From Aldrovandia affinis (taxonomy: Eukaryota > Chordata > Actinopteri > Notacanthiformes > Halosauridae), in NCBI GenBank assembly GCA_029706075.1, contig JAINUG010000026.1:5846674-5910673 (forward strand): 64,000 nucleotides of DNA. The letters are read 5' to 3'. The notes under the pieces are model-generated. The model saw nothing but the letters and a program-made list of their open reading frames with translations. It searched no databases and was not told the origin of the DNA. Positions 50,501 to 59,111 of this stretch are shown piece by piece; position 1 is the stretch's first letter; the number at the start of each line of letters is the position of its first letter. The position numbers were made by a program, and so were the translations under genes.

Positions 50501-51838
50501 TTTAACCCTAACTGATGCAGTGAGTAGCTTCTCATTTCTTAAACAACCATGTCGGAAGACATATCCTGTGGTCCTGGAAAAGATGTTAATCTGTTTCAGA
50601 AGGGTCAAATTATTGGCCTGCATCAAGCAAAGAAAACAACTAACAACTAACAAGGAAAATTGGGTTAAGAACTGTCCAACGCATTATTAAAACCTGGAAG
50701 GATAGTGGTGAACCATCATCTTCGAGGAAGAAATGTGGTCGGAAAAGAATCTTGAACGATCGTGATCGGCGATCACTTAAACGTTTGGTGAAATCATATC
50801 GTAAAAAATCAACAGAACTCACGGCTGTGTTTAATAGTCAAAGTAAGAGCATTTCCACACGCACAATGTGAAGGGAACTCAAGGGATTTGGACTAAACAG
50901 CTGTGTAGCCTTAAGAAAACCACTTGTCAGTGAGGCTAATCGGAAAAAAAGGCTTCAATTTGCTAGGGAGCATAAAGATTGGACTCTGGAGCAGGAAGAA
51001 GGTCATGTGGTCTGATGAGTCCAGATTTACCCTGTTCCAGAGTGATGGGCGCGTCAGGGTAAGAAGAGAGGCGGATGAAGTGATGCACCCATCATGCCTA
51101 GTGCCTACCGTACAAGCCTGTGGGGGCAGTGTTATGATCTGGGGTTGCTGCAGTTGGTCAGGTCTAGGTTCAGCAACATTATGTGCCCAAAGAATGAGGT
51201 CAGCTGACTACCTGAATATACTGAATGACCAGGTTTTTCCATTAATGGATTTTTTCTTCCCTGATGGCACGGGCATATTCCAAGATGACAATGCCACGAT
51301 TCATCGGGCTCAAATTGTGAAAGAGTGGTTCAGGGAGCATGAGACATAATTTTCACACATGGATTGGCCACCACAGAGTCCAGACCTTAACCCCATTGAG
51401 AATCTTTGGGATGTGCTGGAGAAGACTTTGCGCAGCGGTCCGACTCTCCCATCATCAATACAAGATCTTGGCGAAAAATGAATGCAACTCTGGACGGAAA
51501 TAAATGTTGTGACATTGCAGAAGCTTATCGAAACGATGCCACGGCGAATGCGTGCCGTAATCAAAGCTAAAGGCGGTCCAACAAAATATTAGTGTGACTT
51601 TTTTTTGTGTGACTTTTTTTTTTGTGTGACTGTGTCTCTCTCTCTCTCTCTCTCTGTCTTTCTGTCTCTCTCTCTCTGTCCTTCTCTCTGTCCCACCCCT
51701 CGTGTTCGCCTGCAGGGCATCGAAGACGACCAGGTAGACCTCCGTCGAGAGATTGCCTACAACCTGTCCCTCATATACCAGGCCAGTGGTAACAAGGAGA
51801 TGGTGCGCCACCTCCTCTACACGTACTGCACCATTTGA
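35565..51838 (+). CDS. gtf3c3: GTF3C3 (TFIIIC102), TPR subunit of TFIIIC, 18 coding exons
   Basis: Exons: 35565-35666, 36353-36443, 36577-36845, 37677-37800, 38477-38668, 39100-39265, 40646-40793, 41086-41224, 43755-43855, 44615-44786, 45261-45463, 46188-46289, 46819-46954, 47442-47667, 47943-48133, 48962-49086, 49405-49557, 51716-51838. Total 2763 nt, 920 aa (human about 886); all introns GT-AG. This is the tau-A subunit of TFIIIC, which binds the A box of tRNA genes and recruits TFIIIB for RNA polymerase III. The start [20 protein letters not shown] matches human closely. An acidic Glu-rich run follows at about residues 87-110. From about residue 155, tetratricopeptide repeats run to the end ([52 protein letters not shown]). 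The extra length relative to human sits mainly in exons 2-3 and 8. The start at 35565 is the first ATG and matches the conserved N-terminus. Confidence 0.95.
35712..36012 (+). mobile_element. L2 LINE 3' end
   Basis: In GTF3C3 intron 1. Begins CAGACTCCACTACCACTGAA and runs through an A-rich patch to the hairpin tail GTCGCTCTGGATAAGAGCG with ATGTAA repeats. It is nearly collinear with the copies at 1310-1556 and 53155-53462. Confidence 0.85.
36945..37142 (-). mobile_element. tRNA-derived SINE, antisense
   Basis: Read on the minus strand, it starts GTAGCAGTGGCTCAGTGG (box A-like) with box B-like GGTTTGTATCC about 30 bp later, and contains the CCCTTGAGCAAGGCAC body phrase also seen in the SINEs at 25913 and 45748. 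Located in GTF3C3 intron 3. The L2-type tail is not visible. Confidence 0.65.
39280..39470 (+). repeat. CA-rich microsatellite region
   Basis: ACACAC tracts with GCAC, TACA and AAAC interruptions directly behind the donor of GTF3C3 exon 6. Confidence 0.85.
39475..40345 (+). mobile_element. CR1/Rex1-like LINE remnant (endonuclease and RT pieces)
   Basis: In GTF3C3 intron 6. The + strand gives broken matches to the APE-type endonuclease ([12 protein letters not shown], then [10 protein letters not shown] at about 39675 and the terminal [10 protein letters not shown] at about 39870). Later comes a reverse-transcriptase piece, [18 protein letters not shown] followed by CKVMH (about 40259-40337). 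Stops and frameshifts interrupt everything and the main part of the RT is missing. Confidence 0.65.
40826..41022 (+). repeat. 96-bp tandem duplication with GGGT runs
   Basis: GTTGGAGGAGAGGTGAGATG occurs at about 40832 and 40927, each followed by the same AGAAAGTGGAAGAGGTGTCG and a run of GGGT repeats. The GGGT runs could fold into G-quadruplexes. In GTF3C3 intron 7. Confidence 0.85.
41345..42050 (+). mobile_element. Internally deleted Tc1-like element
   Basis: Contains an N-terminal transposase remnant, [18 protein letters not shown] (about 41640-41690), joined directly to the third catalytic motif region [14 protein letters not shown] (about 41703-41745). The section with the first two catalytic Asp residues is therefore deleted. 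T-runs at 41948-41961 and 41974-41989. Terminal repeats could not be defined exactly. In GTF3C3 intron 8. Confidence 0.65.
42230..43452 (+). mobile_element. Nearly full-length Tc1-like transposon
   Basis: Terminal inverted repeats of 29 bp are exact: 42230-42258 starting ACACCGATCAGCCACAACAT and 43424-43452. They are flanked by TA-rich DNA. The element carries a transposase pseudogene in + orientation. This TIR family is widespread in teleosts and, as I recall, also occurs in lampreys through horizontal transfer. It lies in GTF3C3 intron 8. Confidence 0.93.
42379..43419 (+). pseudogene. Tc1 transposase, one stop codon and E-to-K at the active site
   Basis: One frame runs from the ATG at 42379 ([16 protein letters not shown]) to TAG at 43417-43419, about 346 codons, which is normal for Tc1 transposases. 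It is interrupted only by TGA at 42610-42612. N-terminal helix-turn-helix ([20 protein letters not shown]) is followed by a second HTH region and the DDE domain. First catalytic Asp in GWSDESRF and second in QQDNAPCH are present. The third motif reads [10 protein letters not shown], with Lys where the catalytic Glu belongs. The copy cannot be active. Confidence 0.92.
44160..44600 (+). repeat. Degenerate tandem repeat, about 25-28 bp unit
   Basis: Phrases such as GACACACTGAC, CTCTGTTTG and TTTGTAGCACAC recur on both sides of the MITE at 44274-44477. The array is old and the unit irregular. In GTF3C3 intron 9. Confidence 0.55.
44274..44477. mobile_element. hAT MITE, 204 bp, perfect 8-bp target duplication
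   Basis: Long terminal inverted repeats (about 60 bp) begin CAGGGGTGGGCAATCTTACC and end with the complement. The target duplication GGGTAGAC is exact at 44266-44273 and 44478-44485. The CAGGGGT...CCCCTG ends and 8-bp duplication fit hAT. The arms are almost identical, so it is relatively young. Confidence 0.93.
44918..45230 (+). repeat. Dispersed teleost repeat, family not identified
   Basis: Phrases like TTTTGGATAAGACGTCAAAC, CAGGTCCTGACTC and GTGGTCATTAAACATCCC are, from memory, part of a very common fish interspersed repeat. No tRNA boxes or terminal repeats were found. It fills GTF3C3 intron 10 up to 30 bp before exon 11. Confidence 0.55.
45564..45710 (-). mobile_element. 147-bp retroposon-like insertion with hammerhead-like core
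   Basis: Flanked by an exact 11-bp direct repeat, GCACAAGAGCC (45553-45563 and 45711-45721). On the minus strand the insert starts GCTATACTGATGGTC, continues ATTTGACCGAAACGTC, and ends in an ATTT-rich simple tail. This fits a target-primed retroposon. CTGATG, a GGTC/GACC stem and CGAAAC recall the hammerhead ribozyme core of Penelope-like elements, with two bases missing after CTGAT. In GTF3C3 intron 11. Confidence 0.6.
45748..45985 (-). mobile_element. tRNA-derived SINE with L2 tail, antisense
   Basis: Minus-strand reading gives a tRNA-like head with TTAAGGAGCTGGGCTTGTAA and box B GGTTTGATTCC, the body CCTTGAGCAAGGTAC, and the tail GTTGCTCTGGATAAGAGTG with CTGCTAAATGG. Same family as 25913-26125. 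Confidence 0.85.
47075..47215 (+). repeat. Tandem repeat, about 58-bp unit with GGCCCCGCCC motifs
   Basis: TTTCTCACACTGGTCCTGAA and TTGGCCCCGCCCATGATGG recur in two nearly perfect copies plus partial ones in GTF3C3 intron 13; another partial copy (TTAGTTGGCCCCGCCC) follows the SINE at about 47378. Confidence 0.85.
47222..47372 (-). mobile_element. tRNA-derived SINE with L2-type tail, antisense
   Basis: Minus-strand reading: GTGTGGCTCAGTAGGCAGAG (box A region), GGTTCAATTCC box B, then GTCGCTTTGGATAAAAGCG and CTGCTAAATGG tail. Same family as 23347-23495. It interrupts the GGCCCCGCCC tandem repeats. Confidence 0.85.
48160..48840 (+). repeat. Minisatellite, 20-bp unit, about 33 copies
   Basis: The unit is about ACACCAAACACACCCTCTGT with variants (CACACTCTGT, CACACACTGT, CGCACCCTCTGT). 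A larger block of about 273 bp is duplicated: the distinctive CACCTTCTGTACACACCC occurs at about 48358 and again at 48631. The array begins about 25 bp behind the donor of GTF3C3 exon 15. The unit has no stop in most frames, giving long meaningless open frames on both strands. Confidence 0.95.
49578..49742 (+). repeat. CA-rich microsatellite region
   Basis: ACACAC with CGCA, AAAT and GCAT interruptions just behind the donor of GTF3C3 exon 17. Confidence 0.85.
50184..50365 (-). mobile_element. L2 LINE 3' end, antisense
   Basis: Starts with the reverse-complemented tail (GCAGACGCTCTTATCCAGAG) and continues to CACCAGGAAAGAAAAGGTTAG, the complement of the CTAACCTTTTC phrase seen in the other L2 ends. 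5'-truncated, in GTF3C3 intron 17. Confidence 0.85.
50404..51600 (+). pseudogene. Tc1-like transposon with broken transposase
   Basis: In GTF3C3 intron 17. A left terminal phrase AAAAGTCACCACCTGGATTT is at about 50404. The transposase reads in pieces from about 50550 ([16 protein letters not shown]). DDE motifs are all present, [10 protein letters not shown] (about 51010), [11 protein letters not shown] and [14 protein letters not shown] (about 51383), but stops and frameshifts interrupt, including TAA at about 51347 right after REHET. The right terminal repeat appears lost in T-rich DNA at 51597-51630. A copy of its 3' part recurs at 53577-53742. Confidence 0.85.
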
Positions 51839-52544
51839 TACCTCCACTTCAGCGCGCGCTCTACACCTGCGAGCTCAAGCTCAGCCCCTACTGTCCAATA
51901 CCACACCTGCAGATCAAGCAAACGGCCTGCTGAGGAGGCAGAGGAGCAGGAGAGAGAGGAGCAGCACAGAGAGAGACAGACCTGCGTCAATTATGCGTAC
52001 GAAATGCTGGAGAGAGCTGTTCATAGGAGCCCAGTAATATGTACTGCACTGTTCTAAAGGACCTCTCTCCTTTCATCCACGGGTGAGACTACAGAACAAC
52101 ATCAGAGTAAAGCACTTGGGTCATGGTGATTTGCTCCCACAGAATTTAGACCACTTTGGTAGGAGTTCCATTCCAGTTTTGTCTCTGTGCCGTTGGTTTA
52201 TCTTTGTAAAAATATTGGATTTATATTTCATATGCTGTACTTTTTTTATTTTTTATATAATCATTGTAAAATCAAATATTTCGGTCCTATTCTAGGTGAT
52301 TGACAGTAGTGCTGTATTCATCTTTCAGCTCCTCTTGTGGAGTCGTACAGCAATGCACTGGCCATGACCATTTACAGTGGTCATTTTTGCAGCACAGATG
52401 CTGAAATGTATTGCAATATAATGTATTGATTTTGTTTATGGCTCTCTGTTTGCTTTAATTAACTTTAATTGACGGAATGAGAACGTTAATTAAGTTGAAC
52501 GTGGTCTGCAGGACCGCCACGAACACCTTTGACCTGACTTTGAA

Positions 52545-53462
52545 CTGCAGGAGCGAGCAATAAGGCTGCGGTGTGGACAGAAGACTAGCTGTGCTTCTCA
52601 GGCCACATTGCAGCGATTACTCGGACCTGCCGATTCTCCCTCCACAATATCCGGAGCATCCGACCATTCCTCACCCAAGAGGCCACATAACTCCTGGTCC
52701 AGGCCCTGGTGATCTCACGTTTGGACTAGTGCAATTCCTTGCTGGCAGGCCTGCCGGCCTGTGCCATCAAGCCACTGCAACTAGTCCAGAATGCTGCCGC
52801 ATGTCTGGTGTTCAACCAGCCAAAGTTCACCCACGTCACCCCTCTACTCTCCTCTCTGCACTGGCTCCCCATCGCAGCACGCATCAGATTCAAATCACTG
52901 GTGTTTGCTTTTAAAGTGGCCAGAGGTACTGCTCCCCCATACCTCCAGTCACTCATCACTCCCTACACCCCAGCCAGACCCCTCCACTCTGCCTCCTCTG
53001 GCAAACTGTCTGTCCCATCCCTCCGGGCGCCTGGCAGCCGTTCCTCGCGGTCTCGTCTCTTCTCTATCCTGACCCCTCGGTGGTGGAAAGACCTTCCGCA
53101 ATCGGTCAGGACTGCGGAATCGCTTGCGATCTTCCACAAGAGACTCAAAACCACCTTTTCAGACTCCACTACCACTGAATTCTGTACATCTAGATAATTG
53201 TCATCACCACTGCAGACTTGCTCAACACTATGTATCCCTGCTTACTCCATAAAAAAAAAAAAAAAAAAGACTAACCTTTTCCTTCCCAGTGTTACAGGTA
53301 TAGTACGCAGCTGCCTGCAATGATGTACTGTATATCGCTGTATTACTGCACTGCTCTCTTGCGAGAACTATGATTGTTCCTACCATGTATTGATGCACAT
53401 CTTGTAAGCCGCTCTGGATAAGAGCGTCTGCTAAATGCTTAAAATGTAAATGTAAAATATAA
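52545..53462 (+). mobile_element. L2-clade LINE, 5'-truncated, with ORF2 C-terminus and 3' tail
   Basis: Downstream of GTF3C3. The + strand open frame 52739-53197 gives the last part of L2 ORF2 after the RT core: LAGLPACAIKPLQLVQNAA, HVTPLLSSLHWLPIAARIRF and WWKDLPQSVRTAESLAIF. The region before it (52545-52738) also resembles L2 but has stops. The 3' UTR follows, with an A-run at 53251-53268 and the hairpin tail near 53400-53450. It is the longest L2 copy in the window and the reference for the four others. Confidence 0.88.
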
Positions 53463-53576
53463 GACTCTTAACGGCCTTTCAGATTCAATGAATAGACTCA
53501 CTGTGAGACGGTCGCCTCTGGTGTGAACAGCCAGCTTCGGGGAGTGAGTTAAGGCCTCAGTATACAGTATAGACTT

Positions 53577-53771
53577 TGTGCAGCAGTCCGACTCTCCCAT
53601 CATCAATACAAGATCTTGGCGAAAAATGTATGCAACTCTGGACGGAAATAAATGTTGTGACATTGCAGAAGCTTATCGAAATGATGCCACGGCGAATGCG
53701 TGCCGTAATCAAAGCTAATGGCGGTCCAACGAAATATTAGAGTGTGTGGCGTTTTTTTTTGGACGGGCAGT
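53577..53771 (+). mobile_element. Tc1 3' fragment
   Basis: About 95% identical by eye to 51429-51597: both contain TCCGACTCTCCCATCATCAA and GAAGCTTATCGAAA. This copy continues into a terminal phrase TTTGGACGGGCAGTGTAT, giving the right terminus of that Tc1 family. The rest of the element is absent. Confidence 0.8.
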
Positions 53772-54169
53772 GTATAATACATTTGTATACATGTATGACA
53801 CGTCAAATATATCATATAGGCTAAATAAACATCTTCCTTCGAAAATACTGCAATAAAACATGTAAAGCATGTGTATTAGGCTACATGTATGGTTATCTTC
53901 CGAAACACTACTACAAGGAAGTAAAATGCAAAGCAACTTTTTGCTCGAATATATATGATTTTGAATATAAAAAACAGTACGATAAATATTTATTATGCAA
54001 AATGCACAGACTGCACATGGTTCTTATAAAATATTCCAAGGCATAACTTTGACTGTCCGTAAACATAAGCCATGAATGTGATTGGCTCAATGCTCATAAC
54101 TGCCTGGATATAGGCAGGAGATTTGCCTGTGTGGAGTCATGTTCTACTCTTTAAAAAGAGCTGCACACC

Positions 54170-54890
54170 GTTCATCGTGTGCCCCAGATACAAGCTCTCT
54201 CTGATGTATTCACCATTCCAGATTGTCTGGTGTTGGGCCTGTTTATTTTGCAGTGCATCTGTACTGTAAATGTGTCAAGGTAAAAAAAAAAAGTAGTCAC
54301 CTGCTGTGTCCACTGGCAACTGCTGACTGAAGTTACACTATATGTAGGAGGGATAATGGTCTGGGTCTGTTTTGGGTTTGGGATAGGCCCCTTAGTTCCA
54401 GTGAAGGGTATTCTTAATGCTACAGGATACGAAGACATCTTAGCCAATTGGGCGCTTCCAACTTTGTGGCAACAGTTTGGGGAAGGCCCTTTGCTGTTCC
54501 AGCATGACTGTGCCCCTGTGCACAAAGCGAGGTTCATAAAGACATGGTTAGACAAGTTTGGTGTGGAGGAACTCGATTGGCCTGCACAGAGCCCTGACCT
54601 CAACCCCATTGAACATCTTTGGGAGGAATTAGAACGCCGATTGCAAGCCAGGCCTTCTCGTCCAACATCAGTGCCTGACCTCACAGATGCTCTTTTGGCT
54701 GAATGGGCACAAATTCCCACAGACACACTTCAAAATCTTGTGGAAAGCCTTCCCAGAAGAGTGGCAGCTGTCATAGCCACAAAGGGGGGGTCCAACTCCA
54801 TATTAATGGCCATGGTTTTAGAATGGGATGTCCAACAAGCTCATATAGGTGTGATGGTCAGGTGTCACACTATATTGCCAAAAGTCAGTG
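54170..54890 (+). pseudogene. Tc1-like transposase remnant (C-terminal two thirds)
   Basis: The open frame from 54356 (VWVCFGFGIGPLVPVKGILN) through FQHDCAPVHKARF (second Asp) and [15 protein letters not shown] (third motif with Glu intact) to SLPRRVAAVIATKGG is a Tc1 DDE domain lacking the N-terminal DNA-binding part and the first catalytic Asp. ACTATATTGCCAAAAGT (about 54873) resembles a Tc1 terminus of another copy joined at the end. Confidence 0.8.
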
Positions 54891-54903
54891 ATGTCCTTCT
54901 ACA

Positions 54904-55460
54904 TACACTACCGTTCAAAAGTTTGGGGTCACCTTCCATCTGGACTATGGCTAATCGGGCACTCCTTCATTCTTCAGCAAGATAACGACCCGAAACACAC
55001 CTTGAAGTTGTGCAAGAACTATCTGGTGAAGGAGGAATGTGAACAACAACTCAAACTAAAGACCTGGCCTGCCCAGTGTCCAGACCTCAATCCCATAGAA
55101 CTTGTATGGGACAAACTGGAAAGGAAGAGTCAAAGCAAAGCAACCCACAAGTTTCTCTGGGAATTGCTGCAGGATAGCTGGGAAAACATGTCGGGTGATT
55201 TCCTGCTAAAACTTATTAACCGAATGGCCACTGTTTGTGAGGCTATTCTCACGCCAAAGGGTGACTATTTTGAGGAATCCAAGATTCAGTTTTCAATATA
55301 ATTTTCTTGAACATTTCTTTGATGTTCATTTTGTTCATTGTTACATGTGTTTTTTGTCATTTTAAAGTATTTACAGAAATGTATACGGTGTAAAGCATTG
55401 TCAGTTATGAGATAAAAATAGTTTCCAGCAGGTGACCCCAAACTTTTGAACGGTAGTGTA
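54904..55460 (+). mobile_element. Deleted Tc1-like element with perfect 30-bp TIRs
   Basis: Exact 30-bp inverted ends: 54904-54933 beginning TACACTACCGTTCAAAAGTT and 55431-55460. Inside, 54940-55300 encodes the C-terminal transposase (LQQDNDPKHTLKLCKNYL, DLNPIELVWDKLE, then RMATVCEAI), so the N-terminal half was deleted while both ends were kept. A mobilisable non-autonomous copy in principle. Confidence 0.92.
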
Positions 55461-58149
55461 CCTGTGGCCTATTCTTTTCTCATTTCTGGCAGTCCTGGTG
55501 TTTTGTTTTTTGTGTCCATAATGAGTTTTCGTTGGCCATGTTCAACAATACATAAAAAGTCAGACCACACATTAAAACGGCGTGCCCATAAGCTAACCAA
55601 ATGGCGACTCAAATGGCCAATAATGTAGCCCATTTTTAACAGTAGCTTACCCTATTCTCTGCTAAGATGTTATGTTTATGATGGTGTTATGTTTGTCTTC
55701 ATATTTTGCACTTTGCGCAAATAAATTCTACCAAGGGAAAGATTGTCTGCTTTGTCAAAGCAGGTGGGTACCACTTTAAACTACGTTAAAATGAGGGCTT
55801 CAGTTTAAACGTAGTTATACAGCACTCGTATTTGGACAGGAGCCAATCAAAGTTCGGTCGCGCGACCTAGCATTTCTCACTTTGCAAGGGAAGCAAGGTG
55901 ACTGGTGCTCAAAACTATTTCCCAATTTTGGCAGGTCTGTAACGCGTATATTCGAATATTATTCGAACGAATCTACATGTTTTCTCAATGTTTTTTTGTT
56001 AGTGACAGCTCTAGTTATCAATGCATTCCTATACGCCATATAAGCAAATAACCTAACCGCCCCTCTGCTGTAGTCTGCTTCCTTAGTTTCCAGAGGCACC
56101 AGTCACTGACAGCTACTCATATAACATGATAGGCTTTTAAAGGATGCGAAAATGAATTGCCTTTAATATCGTTTTTCCTATTGATTTCTCCTATTGATTC
56201 CCATTCGGTCAAATGCAGGTCTCCAGTCTTATGACAAAGAATTAGTTGTTCCGGTATATTGGGATGCTGTTATACAAATGACCACTAAGGGTCACTAACG
56301 TACAATTTTGTTTTCCAAGTTGGCACTAACGTTGCATTTGGCTCTAAGACAGATAAACCGAATATCCAGAATGCTACTCTCAATCCTGGTAAAGCATACT
56401 TGTAACTATTGTAGTTAGACTTTCAACACATAATAATTAGTTTTTTTTGTATTTCTTAGGCTTTAAAGCCAGAATTTCTGAAAGCAAGTTTTTTCTTTCT
56501 TTGTTTTTCCCCCACATACCTCTTGACAGGATTGTCTGATTTTGCTCCAGTTTCTCACAGTTATGAATTAGTGTCCACAGATGTGGGTTGAATACGTATA
56601 ATTATCAGGAAGTACCAGCCCACACCGTTTTGGCCATAAAACTTGTTTTTCACATCAGCACTCATTTATCCCACATTTGGCACATTTATCGGGGACAGAC
56701 TAGATGTGAGCAAACTGTTTGTTTTGACTCATTCTTCGCCACAGCCAGTCATGTTTCACATGCTCACACAATGACACTTATCCATTAACCTTTCACTGCA
56801 TTGCTCCAACAAATTATGTACAAGTATGGCACAAAATGCTACTCAATATGGGTGGCAAATGCAGTTTATACACTTGACTTAGCATTCCCTCATTCCTCTG
56901 GATTCTAGATGTGTGTAACAATAGAAATGACAGTTGGAAAATGGGGTTGCAAAATTTACAATATCTACTCCATATTATTGTTGTATTGAACAGCATTTTT
57001 ATAGTAGTGATTTAAGAGAGAGCAGAGTTACATTTTGCCTAGGTAGGCTACATACACTAGACAAATAAATATAACACAAACCTCCAGGCTTGGCACACTC
57101 AGAAATGAACCCAAATTTACTCAGTGTCTTCATATTCATATCATGCATAGCTGTAAGTAACACTGTCTGTCTCTCTTACATTCCCTTCTGAGCATCTCTC
57201 TTAAAAGCCTTCTTGAAGTGATAGCACCACTAACAACTATTTTACATGGATGTGGGTAATGTTCTAACGTGTTTTAAAAAACATATATATATACATATAC
57301 TCACACACACACACACACACACACACACCTTACCTCACACGCACTCAAATGGTTTTGACTGTTAAGCAAATCTGTGATGTAGTTTAGTTTCTAAAACAAG
57401 GAGACCCAGAAAACGAGAGAAAATTCTGGGCGACGATCCCTGCATCCTATGAGTAATATTTGCGAACCGCCACTGTCCGTCTTATTATGGAAAGATTAAA
57501 GATGATTAACGGTGTTAATTTAACTACGATCATTATTATTCATAAGACCATTAATAGTATAATACACTATACATCTCAAATGTGCAGGGGTTTGATATAC
57601 AGTGTAAAATCTCAGCAGCTTTCTTCTTAATATTAGTAAAGTCCATTTGATATGGAAACCTAGGCTATATGACATGACATGGTTAAAAAATATTTAACAT
57701 TCATGAAAATAAATACTATAGCCTCGGTGTTTCCTACTACACGAAAAGTCAGATTCCGTTTTAGTAGATATCATTTATACGCATTTATTTGGAAAAAGTT
57801 ATATTGTTGCTATCTCGATTTGACAATTTTAGAGAATATGTAAAATGGCAGATTAGTTTAACACTCCGCACTGTGACGCCTTGCTCGGCCAGTCTCCACA
57901 ACATTTCTGGTATGGAGAAATACGGTTATATACGGTTTCTGCGGTTCGTCTTTCGGTCTAACAGCTTAATAATTATAACTGCACGATTGCAAAAAAAACC
58001 CCGCTGTTGTCGAATAGAATGGAAATGTTATAATCTTGAAATAAATCCTGGTGATGTCAAGCAATATGCTACCAGGTGAAAAGGCGAAATAGAATAAGAA
58101 GCCACGCAGACCTATTACGATAACTTCACAATAAACAATGTGCGTGGAC
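55461..58149. other. Intergenic DNA, little recognisable content
   Basis: AT-rich spacer between the Tc1 cluster and the CpG-rich block. A CA microsatellite is at about 57302-57329. No coding exon or RNA gene was recognised; short open frames have no matching family that I know. Confidence 0.5.
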
Positions 58150-59111
58150 AAGCGCGCAATTAGTACCTCTCGCTGCGAGGTAGGCTAAATAAAAGGACAT
58201 TGTTATCAGGGACCCGTTAGCTTCTCTCCCCCCCCCCCCGAGGACACCCGCTAGACCCCCCCCCCTTCCCTCAGTGGGCTTGGTCTATCCCCTCTCACTG
58301 CCTTCCCAGTCGTTCACACACAGGAGCACATCAACAACACGAAAAACTGACGCTTCGGGTCCACGTAACATACGAGAGGAGAGAGCCATAGCTAACGGTC
58401 TTTTATCTCGGCGCTACGAGAAAATGTGAATAATGCAATACGATTTGACGGAATACACATTTATATGAAAAACAAATCGAAGACAGACGTTTTTCAAGTC
58501 TACTGTTCATTTCTCAATGCGCGTATTCAAGTTCATTTCTCAATGCGCGTATTCATACACATCAAAGGAACTGGATAGAGCGCAGTGTTTGGGGCCGTCA
58601 TCGGGACAGATGCAATCAAGTCTACTCCTGGCAGGGACGAGCTGCTGTTGCTGCAGAAGCGGAAACGGGCGGGCGGATACTGGGTCTTCAAAATAAATAA
58701 AAGATGAGCTGAGCTTTGTAGGGGAAACCGGCCCAGCTCTCTGTGCAAGAACCGAACGCGACTTCGGAAGCAGCGCACAGCGAAATATAACGGAAACGGA
58801 CACATATCGCCCCCCGCCCCCTAGCCCTGCAATCTCAGCCAACGGTGTTGTAAAGCCTGGGGGGTGGAGAGGGAGACGGCGCTACCGTCTGCGAGAGCTG
58901 GATCGCGGCTGACTCTCGACAGACACTGGGCAGGGTTGGGCCCATAGAAGTGCGTCGCCCGCGACCCCGATTCTGAACAGGAATTACAGAGATGAAATTC
59001 TGTATATCGTGATGTTGTGATTAAAAACCGTCAAACTCAACCATTTTAACTCCAGCGGAGCTACTGGGAACCTGTGTTTTGTTCTTTCCTCAGATTATCG
59101 TTCCTCTTCGG
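58150..59111 (+). promoter_or_regulatory. Putative promoter and non-coding first exon of a downstream gene
   Basis: CpG-rich DNA with C-runs at 58232-58266, a TATA-like GGCTAAATAAAAGG at 58183-58196, and GC-rich 5' UTR-like sequence. It ends in TTCGG followed by GTAAGTGG (donor at 59112). No convincing coding start precedes the donor, so the exon would be 5' UTR. It reads + like the upstream genes. By human gene order (PGAP1, GTF3C3, then HECW2 in the same direction) HECW2 is the best guess, not proven. Confidence 0.45.
58505..58555 (+). repeat. 25-bp tandem duplication within the putative first exon
   Basis: GTTCATTTCTCAATGCGCGT plus ATTCA occurs at 58505-58529 and 58531-58555, separated by one base. 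Confidence 0.95.
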
